64,000 nt of DNA from Halomonas sp. LBP4 (GCF_003202205.1 NZ_PDOG01000010.1:37776-101775); one strand, 5' to 3'. Shown: positions 31,491 to 40,743, numbered from the stretch's first letter. Numbers and translations: made by a program. The notes: generated by a model from the sequence alone, not told the origin.

Positions 31491-32462
31491 ATGCCCCATT
31501 CCATCACCTTCAAGGCCGCCGACGGCTTCCGCCTGCATGGCCACGAATGGCGCCATGCGCAAGCGGATCCATCGCGCCCCGTGGTGGTGATCAATCCGGC
31601 CACCTCGGTGGCCAGCCGCTATTACCACCGCTTCGCCGCCTACCTGCACGAGCACGACATGGACGTGGTGACCTACGACTACCGCGGCATCGGGGCCTCG
31701 CGCCCGCCGGCCTCGCTGCGCCGACTCAAGGCCAGCTGGTTCGACTGGGGCGAGCAGGACTGCGAGGGCGCCCTGCGCCATGCCAGGGCGCAGTTCCCCG
31801 GCCAGCCGCTCGACGTGGTGGCCCACTCGATCGGTGGCTTCGCCCTGGGCCTGGCGCCGTCCAATGTCGAGGTGCGCCGGGTAGTCACCATGGGGTCGCA
31901 GTTTGCCTACTGGCGCGATTATCCGCCCGAGCTGCGGCGTGGCATGCTGCTCAAGTGGCACCTGGCCATGCCGCTGCTGGCCGTGGCGCTGGGCTACGTG
32001 CCCGCCAAGCGCCTGGGCTGGATGGAGGACACCCCGCGCGGGGTGGCGCTGGACTGGTCGACCATGCGCCCCGGCTTCGAACGCAACTTCCGCCACCGCT
32101 CGCCGCAAGGTGCGCGGCTCGCCAGCCAGCGGCTCGAGCGCTTCGCCGGGCTGCGCGCCCCGCTGCTGGCCCTGAGCGTCACCGACGACCCCTTCGGCAC
32201 CGAAGCCGCCATCGAGCGCCTGCTCGGCTACTACACCTCGAGCCCGCGCACCCACCTGCGCCTCGCCCCCCAGGACATCGACGCCGCGCAGATCGGCCAC
32301 TTCGCCTTCTTCCACGACCGCTTCCGCGACAGCCTCTGGCCAATCGCCCTGGAGTGGCTGACCCAGGAGGCGCTGGCGGAGATGCCACGGTCCAGGGCCA
32401 TCCACGACTTCGAATCATCATCATCTCGATTGACCACCCACTGCACCACCGTCATTCGCTGA
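31491..32462 (+). CDS. alpha/beta hydrolase (COG4757-like)
   Basis: 323 residues. The oxyanion region VVINPATSVASRYY, the DYRGIGAS strand and the nucleophile elbow AHSIGG (catalytic Ser) are visible, with a late His in QIGHFAFF as the likely base. The substrate is unknown; such proteins are predicted esterases or hydrolases. The C-terminal Ser-rich end overlaps the convergent AraC gene by 11 nt. Confidence 0.85.
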   Translation: MPHSITFKAADGFRLHGHEWRHAQADPSRPVVVINPATSVASRYYHRFAAYLHEHDMDVVTYDYRGIGASRPPASLRRLKASWFDWGEQDCEGALRHARAQFPGQPLDVVAHSIGGFALGLAPSNVEVRRVVTMGSQFAYWRDYPPELRRGMLLKWHLAMPLLAVALGYVPAKRLGWMEDTPRGVALDWSTMRPGFERNFRHRSPQGARLASQRLERFAGLRAPLLALSVTDDPFGTEAAIERLLGYYTSSPRTHLRLAPQDIDAAQIGHFAFFHDRFRDSLWPIALEWLTQEALAEMPRSRAIHDFESSSSRLTTHCTTVIR

Positions 32463-33300
32463 GGTAGCGCTTCCGGTAGCCGCCGGGCGTCACACCCACG
32501 ACCCGCTTGAAGGCGGTGTTGAAGTAGCTGGGATGGCGATAGCCCACCTGCTCGGCGATCTCGGCAACGCTCAGCTGCGTGTTGATCAGCAGGGACTGGG
32601 CCTCGCCGACCCGACGCCGGATCAGGTAGTGGATGGGCGAGCAGCCGACCGCGGCCTTGAAGCGGTGGGCGAGATGATAGGGACTGACCTTGAAGCGCTG
32701 GGCCATGACCTGCAAGTCGATCGCCTCGGCGTAGCGCTCGTCAATATAGCGCCTGACCTCCTGGCCGAGGTCGTAGCCGGGAGACTCGAGCCGCGGCTCG
32801 GGGCGTTCGAGCAGGCGCCCCACCAACTGGATCAGCGCCTGCAGCAGATGATGGCAGACCTCGGCACTGCCGCCCTGCCCCACCTGATCGTAGAGCAGCT
32901 GCATGAGGCCCTCGAAGGCGGCATGGTGCTCGCCACTGGCCAGCACCGGGCTGCCCTGCTCGGGCACCAGGTGATTGACCGGCAATCCCCTGAGCTTGAG
33001 CCCCCGGAAGCCGCAGCAGTAGGCGACGATGCCAACCTCGGGCCGAGCGGACTCGTCGTGGAGGATACCGCTGTTGTAGATCAGCACGTCGCCCCGGCGG
33101 GTCCGGTACTCGTGCCCGCCGATGATATGGGTCCCCTGCCCCTCGCGGATGAAGACGATCTCGGCACGGTCGTCATGGCGATGCATGGCCCGGGGCATGG
33201 CGCTCTGGGTGCCCTCGGCCCTGCACATATAGAGCAACTCGGCGGGATGCTCGACGATCAGCGAGCTGCTGGCGCCAGGCCTCATGAACCGCTGGATCAC
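32452..33300 (-). CDS. AraC-family transcriptional regulator
   Basis: About 282 residues: an N-terminal cupin domain (HRHDDRAEIVFIREGQG) and a C-terminal double helix-turn-helix (VMAQRFKVSPYHLAHRFKAAVG and SVAEIAEQVGYRHPSYFNTAFK). GTG 33300 is chosen for the strong GGAGGGG five bases upstream; an ATG at 33336 is also possible. It probably regulates the adjacent dehydrogenase and isomerase genes in response to a sugar or polyol. It is convergent with the hydrolase gene. Confidence 0.87.
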   Translation of the reverse strand: MIQRFMRPGASSSLIVEHPAELLYMCRAEGTQSAMPRAMHRHDDRAEIVFIREGQGTHIIGGHEYRTRRGDVLIYNSGILHDESARPEVGIVAYCCGFRGLKLRGLPVNHLVPEQGSPVLASGEHHAAFEGLMQLLYDQVGQGGSAEVCHHLLQALIQLVGRLLERPEPRLESPGYDLGQEVRRYIDERYAEAIDLQVMAQRFKVSPYHLAHRFKAAVGCSPIHYLIRRRVGEAQSLLINTQLSVAEIAEQVGYRHPSYFNTAFKRVVGVTPGGYRKRYLSE

Positions 33301-33403
33301 CGGTGCCCCTCCGCAATGGCGACGTTCACCGGTCATCTTCGCGCATCCCCGGCGTCGCCTGCCAGCCCGCCGGCTTCCTCCCGGGGCGGGCCGGCATGGA
33401 CCA

Positions 33404-34576
33404 TCAGGCATAGTCGACCCAGACCGCCCCGGCATCGGCGGAACGCACGCAGTTCTCCACCCAGCGCACACCCTCGACCCCGGCATCGATGTCGGGGATC
33501 CCCAGCGCCTCGACGGCCGTGGTGTCGCCGCGATCCATCGCCTCCATGGCCAGCGCGAAGCGGTAGTAGAGATTGGACCACGCCTCGAACAGCCCCTCGG
33601 GGTGGCCGGCGCCGATGCGATCGTCCTCCCGCGCCTGTGGATAGAGGTAGTCCATGCCGCGCTCCAGTATCCGCACCGGCTCGCCCTGCACCTCGTAGCG
33701 CAGCTGGTTGGGGTGCTCGTCCCACCACTCGACACTGGCCCGGGAGCCGATGACCCGCACCTTCTGGCCGTGCATGGAGCCGGCATTGACCGCCGAGGTC
33801 CAGAGGTGGCCCATGGTGCCGCCCTCGTACTCCATCAGCACGTAGGCGTTGTCCTCCAGCGGCGCCCGGCTCGCCACGAAGCTCTGGCGCGAGCACAGCA
33901 GCCGCTTGATCCGGAGTTCCGGCAGCATCATCTCGGCGATGTAGTAGGGGTGGGTCGCCAGGTCCCCGAGCACGTAGCTGGGCCCTGCGTAGCGCGGATC
34001 GACCCGCCATCGGGTGCCGGGGTTGGCCTGCTCGACGGCCTCGCTGTGGAAGCCATGGGCGAACTGCATGTGGACCATGCGGATCTCGCCGAGGTCGCCG
34101 TTGGCGATCATCTCCCGCGCCTGGCGGATCAGCTGATGCCCGGCGTAGCCATAGGTCACGCCGACGATGCGTCGCCGCTCCTGGGCCAGGGCGCGGAGTT
34201 CCTCGGCCTCATCCACGCTGAAGCACAGCGGCTTCTCGCAGACCACGTGCAGCCCGGCCTCCAGCGCCGCCTTGCAGATGGCGAAGTGGGTGCTGTTGGG
34301 CGTGGCGATGGAAACCGCCTGGATACCGTCCTCGCGCCTGGCCTCCTCGGCGAACAGCGTCTGGTAGTCCGAATAGCAGCGCTTGGGCGCCACCCGCAGC
34401 GACTCGCCGAAGTCGCGCCCCCGAGCCGGGTCGATGTCGAAGGCGCCGGCCACCAGTTGGAAGCTGTTGTCGCGCAACGCCGCGCAGCGGTGGCTATAGC
34501 CGATCTGGCTGCCGCGGCCGCCCCCCACCATCGCCCAGCGGATCGGGGCTGTGACTTTCAGGTCACCCTGGATCAT
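33404..34576 (-). CDS. Gfo/Idh/MocA-family oxidoreductase (polyol/inositol dehydrogenase-like)
   Basis: 390 residues with the NAD(P) motif AMVGGGRGS, the CEKPL motif with the conserved Lys, and DLATHPYYIAE holding the catalytic His. It resembles scyllo-inositol/L-glucose-type dehydrogenases more than IolG, and is a paralogue of the gene at 37959-39131. I prefer ATG 34576: it has AGGAG eight bases upstream and aligns exactly with the paralogue's N-terminus; an ATG at 34582 is too close to the ribosome site. It forms an operon with the isomerase gene 16 nt upstream. Confidence 0.87.
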   Translation of the reverse strand: MIQGDLKVTAPIRWAMVGGGRGSQIGYSHRCAALRDNSFQLVAGAFDIDPARGRDFGESLRVAPKRCYSDYQTLFAEEARREDGIQAVSIATPNSTHFAICKAALEAGLHVVCEKPLCFSVDEAEELRALAQERRRIVGVTYGYAGHQLIRQAREMIANGDLGEIRMVHMQFAHGFHSEAVEQANPGTRWRVDPRYAGPSYVLGDLATHPYYIAEMMLPELRIKRLLCSRQSFVASRAPLEDNAYVLMEYEGGTMGHLWTSAVNAGSMHGQKVRVIGSRASVEWWDEHPNQLRYEVQGEPVRILERGMDYLYPQAREDDRIGAGHPEGLFEAWSNLYYRFALAMEAMDRGDTTAVEALGIPDIDAGVEGVRWVENCVRSADAGAVWVDYA

Positions 34577-34592
34577 GGTCATGTCTCCTGTG

Positions 34593-35528
34593 TTAGAGGC
34601 TGGCCTGGAAGCCCTGGCCCTTCAGGTATTCGAGACTCGCCGTCACATCGGCGAGGCTGCCGTCGGCATCGCGCGGATCGCGCTCCTGCTCGATGGTGAT
34701 GTAGCCCCGGTAGTCGATCTCGGTGAGCAGCCGGTAGATGCCGTCGTAGTCCACGATGCCCTTGCCGATGGGGCACATCACCCCCTGGGCGCAGGCATCG
34801 AAGAAGTCCACCTGCCGGGCCATGACCTCGTCGAAGATCTTCGGCTCGATGTCCTTGAAGTGCAGGTAGTCCATCCGGTCGGCGTGCTCGCGGATCCACG
34901 TCACGGGATCCATGCCCGAGTAGTGGAGGTGGCCGGTATCCAGGCACAGGCCGGCGGTCTCGTAGGGAATCTCCTCCATCAGGCGCAGGATCTCGTCCTC
35001 GAACTCGATGTAGCCGCCGGCATGGGGGTGGATGACGGCGCGGATGCCGTACTCGCGGCGGGCCAGCTCGGCGATGGTGCGGATATGCCCCATCATCGTG
35101 GCCCACGGGTCATCTTTCAGGCGCGGCGCCTTGTCGGGATGGCCGGCATAGCGGCTGCGCTCGGCATGCACGTGGTCGATCACCACCAGGTAGGGAGCCG
35201 GGTAGTGCTGGCCCGGTTCGCGCGGCAGTTCCGGCAGCTGTTTCAGGAAGGCGCAGATCTCGTGGGTCTGCTTGACCAGGCTGTCCCGATTGGCCGGATC
35301 GACCAGGTCGTCGAAGATGGTGCCGGCGACCACCTTCAGGCTGCGCTCGTCCAGGGCCTTGCCCAGCAGCTCCTTGTCGGGGGGCAGGTAGCCGTAGGGG
35401 CCCAGCTCCAGGCCCTGGTAGCCCGCCTGGGCGGCCTCGTCCAGGACCTTCTGCCAGGGCGGCAGATGGGGGTTGTTGACGTCGTCGACGCCCCAGCAGC
35501 AGGGCGCGCTGGCGATTCGCATGCTCAT
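34593..35528 (-). CDS. sugar phosphate isomerase/epimerase-like TIM-barrel protein (IolE-like)
   Basis: 311 residues of the AP-endonuclease-2/xylose-isomerase-like fold. LELGPYGYLP near residue 40, the metal-site HPHAGGYIEFEDEI, CLDTGHLHYSG and the late IEQERDP strand are visible. It resembles inosose dehydratases, but the substrate is uncertain. ATG 35528 has AGGAG eight bases upstream. It is probably cotranscribed with the downstream Gfo/Idh dehydrogenase. Confidence 0.82.
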   Translation of the reverse strand: MSMRIASAPCCWGVDDVNNPHLPPWQKVLDEAAQAGYQGLELGPYGYLPPDKELLGKALDERSLKVVAGTIFDDLVDPANRDSLVKQTHEICAFLKQLPELPREPGQHYPAPYLVVIDHVHAERSRYAGHPDKAPRLKDDPWATMMGHIRTIAELARREYGIRAVIHPHAGGYIEFEDEILRLMEEIPYETAGLCLDTGHLHYSGMDPVTWIREHADRMDYLHFKDIEPKIFDEVMARQVDFFDACAQGVMCPIGKGIVDYDGIYRLLTEIDYRGYITIEQERDPRDADGSLADVTASLEYLKGQGFQASL

Positions 35529-35772
35529 GTGGATGGCTCCTATTGCTCTTGTCATGGGGGCTGGGGCTATGCCCGAGCGACCCCCATTACAACAGGCCTC
35601 CATCAGCCCCAGTTTCATATTCTTGCGATTTCTTTGCCCCTCCACTCAGCCGACGACCAGCAGCAAATCCGTCAGGTAGAGGGCTGGCGGCGACGGCCGT
35701 CCCCGCCGGGTACAACCGATTTAATTTTCTTGTGACAGATAGGCGGCACCGGGACAGCGAGTCCCGGAAAAG

Positions 35773-35805
35773 CATGGCGGCCCGGGGTGCGCCCGGGCCG
35801 CCATG
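35773..35805. repeat. perfect inverted repeat in an intergenic region
   Basis: 14-bp arms CATGGCGGCCCGGG / CCCGGGCCGCCATG around a 5-nt loop. There is no T run. It may end or insulate transcription between the binding-protein gene and the leftward IolE-like gene. The rest of the 35529-35937 gap has no supported gene. Confidence 0.6.
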
Positions 35806-35879
35806 GTAATGTGGAGGCAAGCGCATACGAGAAACGCCGAACTCTTTGACGCGGTGATTCAGCATAGGTGCCATGCACA

Positions 35880-35917
35880 ACGCCAGGCGCCGGGTTCGAG
35901 AACCCGACGCCTGGCGT
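35880..35917 (-). terminator. terminator-like hairpin after the orphan binding-protein gene
   Basis: A two-part stem (CGCCAGGCG / CGCCTGGCG and CGGGTTC / GAACCCG) with a single mismatch. It lies 20 nt downstream of the binding-protein stop on the minus strand. The T run is poor, so the role is a guess. Confidence 0.55.
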
Positions 35918-35937
35918 CATCGCTTGGCATGAGCGAC

Positions 35938-36870
35938 TCAGTTGCGCCCCAGGTACTCATCTATGTTGTCAGGGGTCACCAGTTCAAAGGGAACCCACAC
36001 TGCGTTGTCGACCTCCTCGCCTTCGATCAGCCGGCGCAGGGTGTCGACGGCGCCCTCGCCCTGGGCAGCGCCGTTCTGGAAGACCGTGACATCCAGCTCG
36101 CCGGCCTGCATGGCGGCAAGAGCGTCGCTGGTCGCGTCGATACCCGCTACCACGACATCGTCCATGTCATAGCCCATATTCCGCAGCGCCTGGATGGCAC
36201 CGATGGCCATCTCGTCGTTGTTGGCAATCACCGCATCGAATTCGATGCCCGACGTCAGCCAGTTGGTCATCAGGTCGTTGGCCTCGATGCGCTGGTAGTC
36301 GGCTGCCTGCTGTTCGACGATCTCGAGCCCGCTGCACTCGGGCGTGGCAATGACGTCATGCACGTCCTGAGTACGCACCTCGGTGGCAATGTCTCCCAGA
36401 GTGCCCATCATCACGAGCAGCTTGCCCTCCCCGCCGAGCAAGCGACAAACCTCCTGAGTCTGCAGGGTACCGGACTCCTTCTCGTCGGAGCCGACGAAGG
36501 CCTGGTTGTCGGGAAGAGAGTCGATATCCATGGGCTGGCGGTTCACATAGACCAGCGGAATACCCGCCTGCTCGGCGGCGCGGGTCATCGCCTGCGTGGA
36601 GTCCGAATGCACCGGCTGGACGATGATGCCGTCGACGCCTGCCGCGATGAAGTTCTGCACCTGGCTGAGCTGGCGGCCGATATCGTCGCGGGCATCCTCG
36701 ACACTCACCTCCATGCCCTTTTCCCCGGCAGTTTGCTCCATACTCTCGCGCACGCCGATGGCGAAGCGATCATCGAGGTTGAAAAAGCTGGCACCGATAT
36801 TGAGATCGGCGGCCAGCGATGGGGCACTTATCAGAGCGGCGGCGAGCGGAATGATGGCAAACTTTTTCAT
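35938..36870 (-). CDS. sugar/polyol ABC transporter periplasmic binding protein (ribose/inositol type), orphan
   Basis: 310 residues with a signal peptide (MKKFAIIPLAAALISAPSLAA, cleavage near LAADL) and the type I PBP fold: QNFIAAGVDGIIVQPVHSD, NNDEMAIGAIQALRNMGY and VVAGIDATSDALAAMQAGEL are typical of RbsB/IbpA proteins. No permease or ATPase gene is in this cluster. It may use the ABC importer at 55.6-57.6 kb, or one outside the window. AAGGAG lies seven bases before the ATG. Confidence 0.87.
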   Translation of the reverse strand: MKKFAIIPLAAALISAPSLAADLNIGASFFNLDDRFAIGVRESMEQTAGEKGMEVSVEDARDDIGRQLSQVQNFIAAGVDGIIVQPVHSDSTQAMTRAAEQAGIPLVYVNRQPMDIDSLPDNQAFVGSDEKESGTLQTQEVCRLLGGEGKLLVMMGTLGDIATEVRTQDVHDVIATPECSGLEIVEQQAADYQRIEANDLMTNWLTSGIEFDAVIANNDEMAIGAIQALRNMGYDMDDVVVAGIDATSDALAAMQAGELDVTVFQNGAAQGEGAVDTLRRLIEGEEVDNAVWVPFELVTPDNIDEYLGRN

Positions 36871-36909
36871 GGTTGTACTCCTTGTAATATGTCGGCTTGA
36901 GTAACGGTG

Positions 36910-37851
36910 TTACTTACTGATGGTCTGCTGAAGGGCGTCGATGGAGGACTGGATACCGGCCTCGGTGGACATGGTGAAGTCTTCCATCTCGAGACTGACC
37001 CAGTCGTTGTAGCCAATCATGCGCACGACGGAGAAGAACTCCTTCCACCACTGCAGGTCGTGACCGGCGCCCACGGCGACGTAGTTCCAGGCGCGGTTGG
37101 CCACGTCGGTAACGTCACGCAATTCGAGCAGGCCATTCACCTCGGCCAGGCCACGTTCAATGCGGGTGTCCTTGCCATGCACATGGTGGATCGCCTCGCC
37201 CAAGGCGCGGGCCCCGGCGATCGGGCAGGCCCCTTTCCAGAACAGATGCGACGGGTCGAGGTTCATGCCAACCCTGGGCCCCACTTCATCGCGCAGCCGG
37301 AACAGGGTCTCGGGGTTCCACACCAGCATGGCGGAGAAATTCTCGAGCGCGACTTTCTCGACGCCCACTTCCTCGGCGAGCCTGACGAGCCCATGCCAGT
37401 AGGGGAAGGCACAATCTTCCCACTGGTAGCGATCACGCTCGGGCATCTCTTCGGGCCAGCTCTTGGTGTAGACCAGCCAATTCGGGACCATGTCGCCCGG
37501 CGCCGCGGGCGGCAGACCGGACATGGTCACGATCTTCTTCACGCCGATCTCGCCGGCCAGGCGGATGGTCTGCTCGATCTCCTGGCGGTGGCGCTCGCCC
37601 AGCGCGCCGGGATCGAGCGGGTTGCCCGAGCAGTTGAGCGCGGCGATCTCGAGGCCCCGGGCCTCGATTTCATTCAGCTTCTTCTTCAACAGGCTCTTGT
37701 CCGCCAGCAGTTCGTCGGCGCGGAAATGCGGTGCCGGCGACCAGCCGCCGCCGGTCATCTCGACGCCTTCGACGCCGAGTTCCACGCATTTGTCGAGCAT
37801 CTCGGTGAAGGAGAGATCGCCCATGACATCGGTACAGATGGAAAGCTTCAT
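36910..37851 (-). CDS. sugar phosphate isomerase/epimerase-like TIM-barrel protein
   Basis: 313 residues starting MKLSICTDVMGDLSFTEML. The metal-ligand motifs VALENFSAML, GMNLDPSHLFWKG and VHGKDTRIE (Glu, Asp, His positions) suggest an isomerase or epimerase of the IolE/Hyi superfamily. The reaction is not assignable. It lies between the orphan binding protein and a Gfo/Idh dehydrogenase; together they look like a LacI-controlled polyol operon. Confidence 0.83.
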   Translation of the reverse strand: MKLSICTDVMGDLSFTEMLDKCVELGVEGVEMTGGGWSPAPHFRADELLADKSLLKKKLNEIEARGLEIAALNCSGNPLDPGALGERHRQEIEQTIRLAGEIGVKKIVTMSGLPPAAPGDMVPNWLVYTKSWPEEMPERDRYQWEDCAFPYWHGLVRLAEEVGVEKVALENFSAMLVWNPETLFRLRDEVGPRVGMNLDPSHLFWKGACPIAGARALGEAIHHVHGKDTRIERGLAEVNGLLELRDVTDVANRAWNYVAVGAGHDLQWWKEFFSVVRMIGYNDWVSLEMEDFTMSTEAGIQSSIDALQQTISK

Positions 37852-37958
37852 TGTCGTAACTCGCGTTGTCGGTGATCGATACGCCCCAAGAGCTTCAGTA
37901 AAACCACATCAATGGGATGGGCTGTTAGTCGCTCTAAAGTCGGTGCGTCACTTGCTGT

Positions 37959-39131
37959 TTATTCGTAATGGACCCAGGTAGCGCCGCTGTCGGCCGAGCG
38001 CACGCAGTTCTCGAGCCAGCGCACCCCTTCGGTGCCGGCCTCGATGCCCGGGTAGTGGTGGGTCTTCAGGAAGGCGTCGTCACCGCGCTGCTTGGCGTCG
38101 ATGGCCTGGGCGATCCACAGGTAGATGTTGGCCCAGCTGTCGCCGAGACCTTCGGTGTGCAGCGCGCCCATGCGATCGATCGCCAGGCTTTCCTCTTCGA
38201 GATAGGGCATGCCGTGGTGCAGGGTGCGGGGCGGCTCACCCTGCACTTCGTAGATCAACTGGTCGGGATGGGAATCGGACCACTCGAGAGAGGCCTTGGA
38301 GCCGACGAAACGGTAGCGCTGGGAGCCCATGTAGCCGGCGTTCACCGACGACACCCACAGGCGGCCACGGGCGCCGTTATCGTAGTGGGTCAGCACGGTC
38401 GCGTGGTCTTCGAGCGGCGCGCGGGTCGGAATGAAGGCCTTGCGGTCGCAGAGCAGCTTTTCGATCTTCATGTGCGGCAGCACCACCTCGGAGAGGTAGT
38501 AGAGGTGCGTACCGATATCGCCCAGCACGAAGGTCGGGCCCGCGGTTTCGGGGTTGGTGCGCCATTTCACGGCCTCACCTGCATCCGCATCGTCGCCCGA
38601 GTTGAAGCCATGGGTGTATTGCATGTCGACGATGCGGATCTCGCCCAGCATGCCCTTCTTGACCATGGCGGCCATCTGGTGGACCAGCGGGTGGCCGGTG
38701 AAGCCGTAGGTGACGCCCACGATCAGGCCCTTGTCCTCGGCCAGCCTGGCCACCTCTTCGCACTCGGCGACGGTGAAGAACAGCGGCTTTTCGCAGATCA
38801 CGTGCAGACCCGCTTCCAGGCAGGCCTTGGTGATCTCGTAGTGGGTGAAGTTGGGCGTGGCAATCGACACCACCTCGACGCCATCTTCGAGCTCGGCCTC
38901 GCCGGCAATCAGGTCCAGATAGGTCGCATAGCAGCGATCCTCGTCGACCCCCAGGTTGGTGCCGAAGTCTTGGCCGCGCTCGGCTTCCAGGTCGAAGGCG
39001 CCGGCAACCAGTTGGTAGGTACCGTCCCGCAGGGCGCCGGTGCGATGCTTGTAGCCCACCTGGCCGGTGCGGCCGCCTCCCACCATGCCCCAGCGTAGGG
39101 GCCGTTCGATCTTCTTCTCACCGTTCAGCAT
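37959..39131 (-). CDS. Gfo/Idh/MocA-family oxidoreductase (polyol/inositol dehydrogenase-like)
   Basis: 390 residues, clearly paralogous to the gene at 33404-34576 across its length. NAD(P) motif GMVGGGRTG, CEKPLFF and DIGTHLYYLSE are present. Start 39131 has AGGAAAG five bases upstream. It is the first gene of the leftward LacI-controlled group and lies next to two LacI-type operators. The likely substrate is an inositol or related polyol. Confidence 0.87.
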   Translation of the reverse strand: MLNGEKKIERPLRWGMVGGGRTGQVGYKHRTGALRDGTYQLVAGAFDLEAERGQDFGTNLGVDEDRCYATYLDLIAGEAELEDGVEVVSIATPNFTHYEITKACLEAGLHVICEKPLFFTVAECEEVARLAEDKGLIVGVTYGFTGHPLVHQMAAMVKKGMLGEIRIVDMQYTHGFNSGDDADAGEAVKWRTNPETAGPTFVLGDIGTHLYYLSEVVLPHMKIEKLLCDRKAFIPTRAPLEDHATVLTHYDNGARGRLWVSSVNAGYMGSQRYRFVGSKASLEWSDSHPDQLIYEVQGEPPRTLHHGMPYLEEESLAIDRMGALHTEGLGDSWANIYLWIAQAIDAKQRGDDAFLKTHHYPGIEAGTEGVRWLENCVRSADSGATWVHYE

Positions 39132-39193
39132 GTCATCTTTCCTCGTTTGTCGGTTGTTGTACGTCGATCACCTAGCGCTCGGCCCTCCGCCTC

Positions 39194-39209
39194 TTGCACC
39201 CGGTTGCAA
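39194..39209. promoter_or_regulatory. LacI-family operator 1
   Basis: TTGCACCCGGTTGCAA is a near-perfect palindrome with the central CG typical of LacI-family operators. An identical copy lies 101 bp away. This one is closer to the leftward dehydrogenase gene and probably controls it. Confidence 0.75.
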
Positions 39210-39294
39210 CTCGTCGCAAAAAAATAGGCCAGCCTCATGTCCTACTACCTGGCTCCTGCCTGGCCTCGCCACCTGTGCTACCCTCGAAGGAGTT

Positions 39295-39323
39295 TTGCAC
39301 CCGGTTGCAACCCAGACTAGAAT
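39295..39323 (+). promoter_or_regulatory. LacI-family operator 2 overlapping the lacI-type gene promoter
   Basis: A second identical TTGCACCCGGTTGCAA (39295-39310) contains the -35 element of TTGCAC-N17-TAGAAT (to 39323). The regulator binding here would repress its own gene. Spacing to operator 1 is about 101 bp, compatible with looping. Confidence 0.75.
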
Positions 39324-39351
39324 GGAATGAAAATTCCGTCAAGGAGGAAGA

Positions 39352-40398
39352 ATGAGCAAAAAGTCTAAAGACAAGGAAGCAACGAACGGCACCTACAAGG
39401 TGACCGCCAGCGACGTGGCCCGGCGCGCCGGCGTTTCCAAGTGGACCGTCTCGCGGGCCTTCACCGAGGGCGCCTCGATCTCCCCCAAGGCGCGAGAGCG
39501 TGTCCTCGAGGCGGCGGAAGCGCTGGGGTATCGGCCCAACCTACTGGCGCGCGGCCTGACCAAGCGTCAGACGCGCATCGTGGGCCTGGTGGTGGACGAG
39601 ATGGACAACCCCAACATGCTGCTCCTGTTGAATGAGGCAAGCCTGCAGCTGCAGCGACGGGGCTTCCTCTCCATGCTTCTCAATATCACTGGTGATGGCC
39701 GCCAAAGTGCGACCATCTCGCTGGCCGACCAGTTCCAGGTGGACGGCCTGATCTTCCTAGGTACCGTGCTGACCGATGAGTTGATCAACCTGGCCCGGGA
39801 TATCCGCCACATTCCGCTGGTGGTGCTCTACCGCAACTGCGAGGACCCCGATATCCAGGTCGTCTCCACGGATGGCTATGCTGCCGGCCGAGAGATCGCC
39901 GAGTTACTCGTCGCCCAAGACTATCGACGCATCGGTTATATGGCCGGCCCGGCCAGCGAGTCGACTCGCCTACGCCGCCTCGCCGGCTTCCAGGAGGGCC
40001 TGGTCCCGCACGGCGTGAACGCCATCGAGGTGCTGGAAGCGGGGCATTACCGACGCGACCGGGGATTCGCCACCCTGGCGGCCTACCTGGATGCCACCCC
40101 CCCGGGTGAACGCATCGAGGCGCTCTTCTGCGAGAACGACATCCTGGCCATCGGCGCCCTGGACGCCCTCTCGGAACGCGGGCTGGACGACCGCCTGGCG
40201 ATCGTCGGCTTCGACGATATCGAAATAGCCGCCTCGCCGCATTACGCGCTGACGACCTACCGGCAACCGCGGCAGGCGCTGGTGGCAGAGGCCGTTCGCC
40301 GAGTGGTCGATCGGCCTGAAGCCGATAACCACCACCTCCAGCGTGGCGAATTGATACTGCGTCGTTCCCACCTCATCGGCACAAAGACGACCGCGTAA
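39352..40398 (+). CDS. LacI-family transcriptional regulator
   Basis: 348 residues: an N-terminal helix-turn-helix (TASDVARRAGVSKWTVSRAF) and a type I periplasmic-binding-like effector domain. The start has a strong AAGGAGG. It is divergent from the Gfo/Idh-isomerase-binding-protein group, and two identical operators lie between them. It is likely a repressor relieved by a sugar or polyol of that pathway. Confidence 0.92.
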   Translation: MSKKSKDKEATNGTYKVTASDVARRAGVSKWTVSRAFTEGASISPKARERVLEAAEALGYRPNLLARGLTKRQTRIVGLVVDEMDNPNMLLLLNEASLQLQRRGFLSMLLNITGDGRQSATISLADQFQVDGLIFLGTVLTDELINLARDIRHIPLVVLYRNCEDPDIQVVSTDGYAAGREIAELLVAQDYRRIGYMAGPASESTRLRRLAGFQEGLVPHGVNAIEVLEAGHYRRDRGFATLAAYLDATPPGERIEALFCENDILAIGALDALSERGLDDRLAIVGFDDIEIAASPHYALTTYRQPRQALVAEAVRRVVDRPEADNHHLQRGELILRRSHLIGTKTTA

Positions 40399-40399
40399 G

Positions 40400-40516
40400 A
40401 ACGCCGGAGCCTCAGGCCCCAGCGTTTCGCTGTCACCAGCTTCCCGCGGAGCGGGATCGACTCAGTGCGTCGGCATGGTGAAGTGATTGGTCTCCTCGCG
40501 GATGCCGCTGTGCCAT
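40400..40516 (-). pseudogene. decayed copy of the mmsA 3' end and its terminator
   Basis: On the minus strand the last 17 codons read SGIREETNHFTMPTH and stop at 40462, the same C-terminal sequence as mmsA at 48362. Further downstream, AACGCCGGAGC...GCCCCAGCGTT is a degenerate form of the mmsA terminator. So a segment matching 48307-48415 is present here with substitutions, and the rest of the gene is missing. The remaining 40399-40743 sequence shows no other gene. Confidence 0.78.
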
Positions 40517-40743
40517 GGACTCGGGTGCCTTCAGCTGGCGGTGGCCGTGGCAGTGCTCGCCGCGGGAACGAGCGATCAGGTTGCGCCTGGCTTGGGGCTG
40601 GGGCACGGGGACGGCTCCTGGCTCGAACCGGCAGGGAAGGAGCGAACTGTGGAGCCTGGGGTAACTATTGCGGAGCCTCGGTCAAGGGGATAGGGGGGCG
40701 CCGCCGTAGACTGATCCTATCGCCCAACCAATCGGAGACGGTC

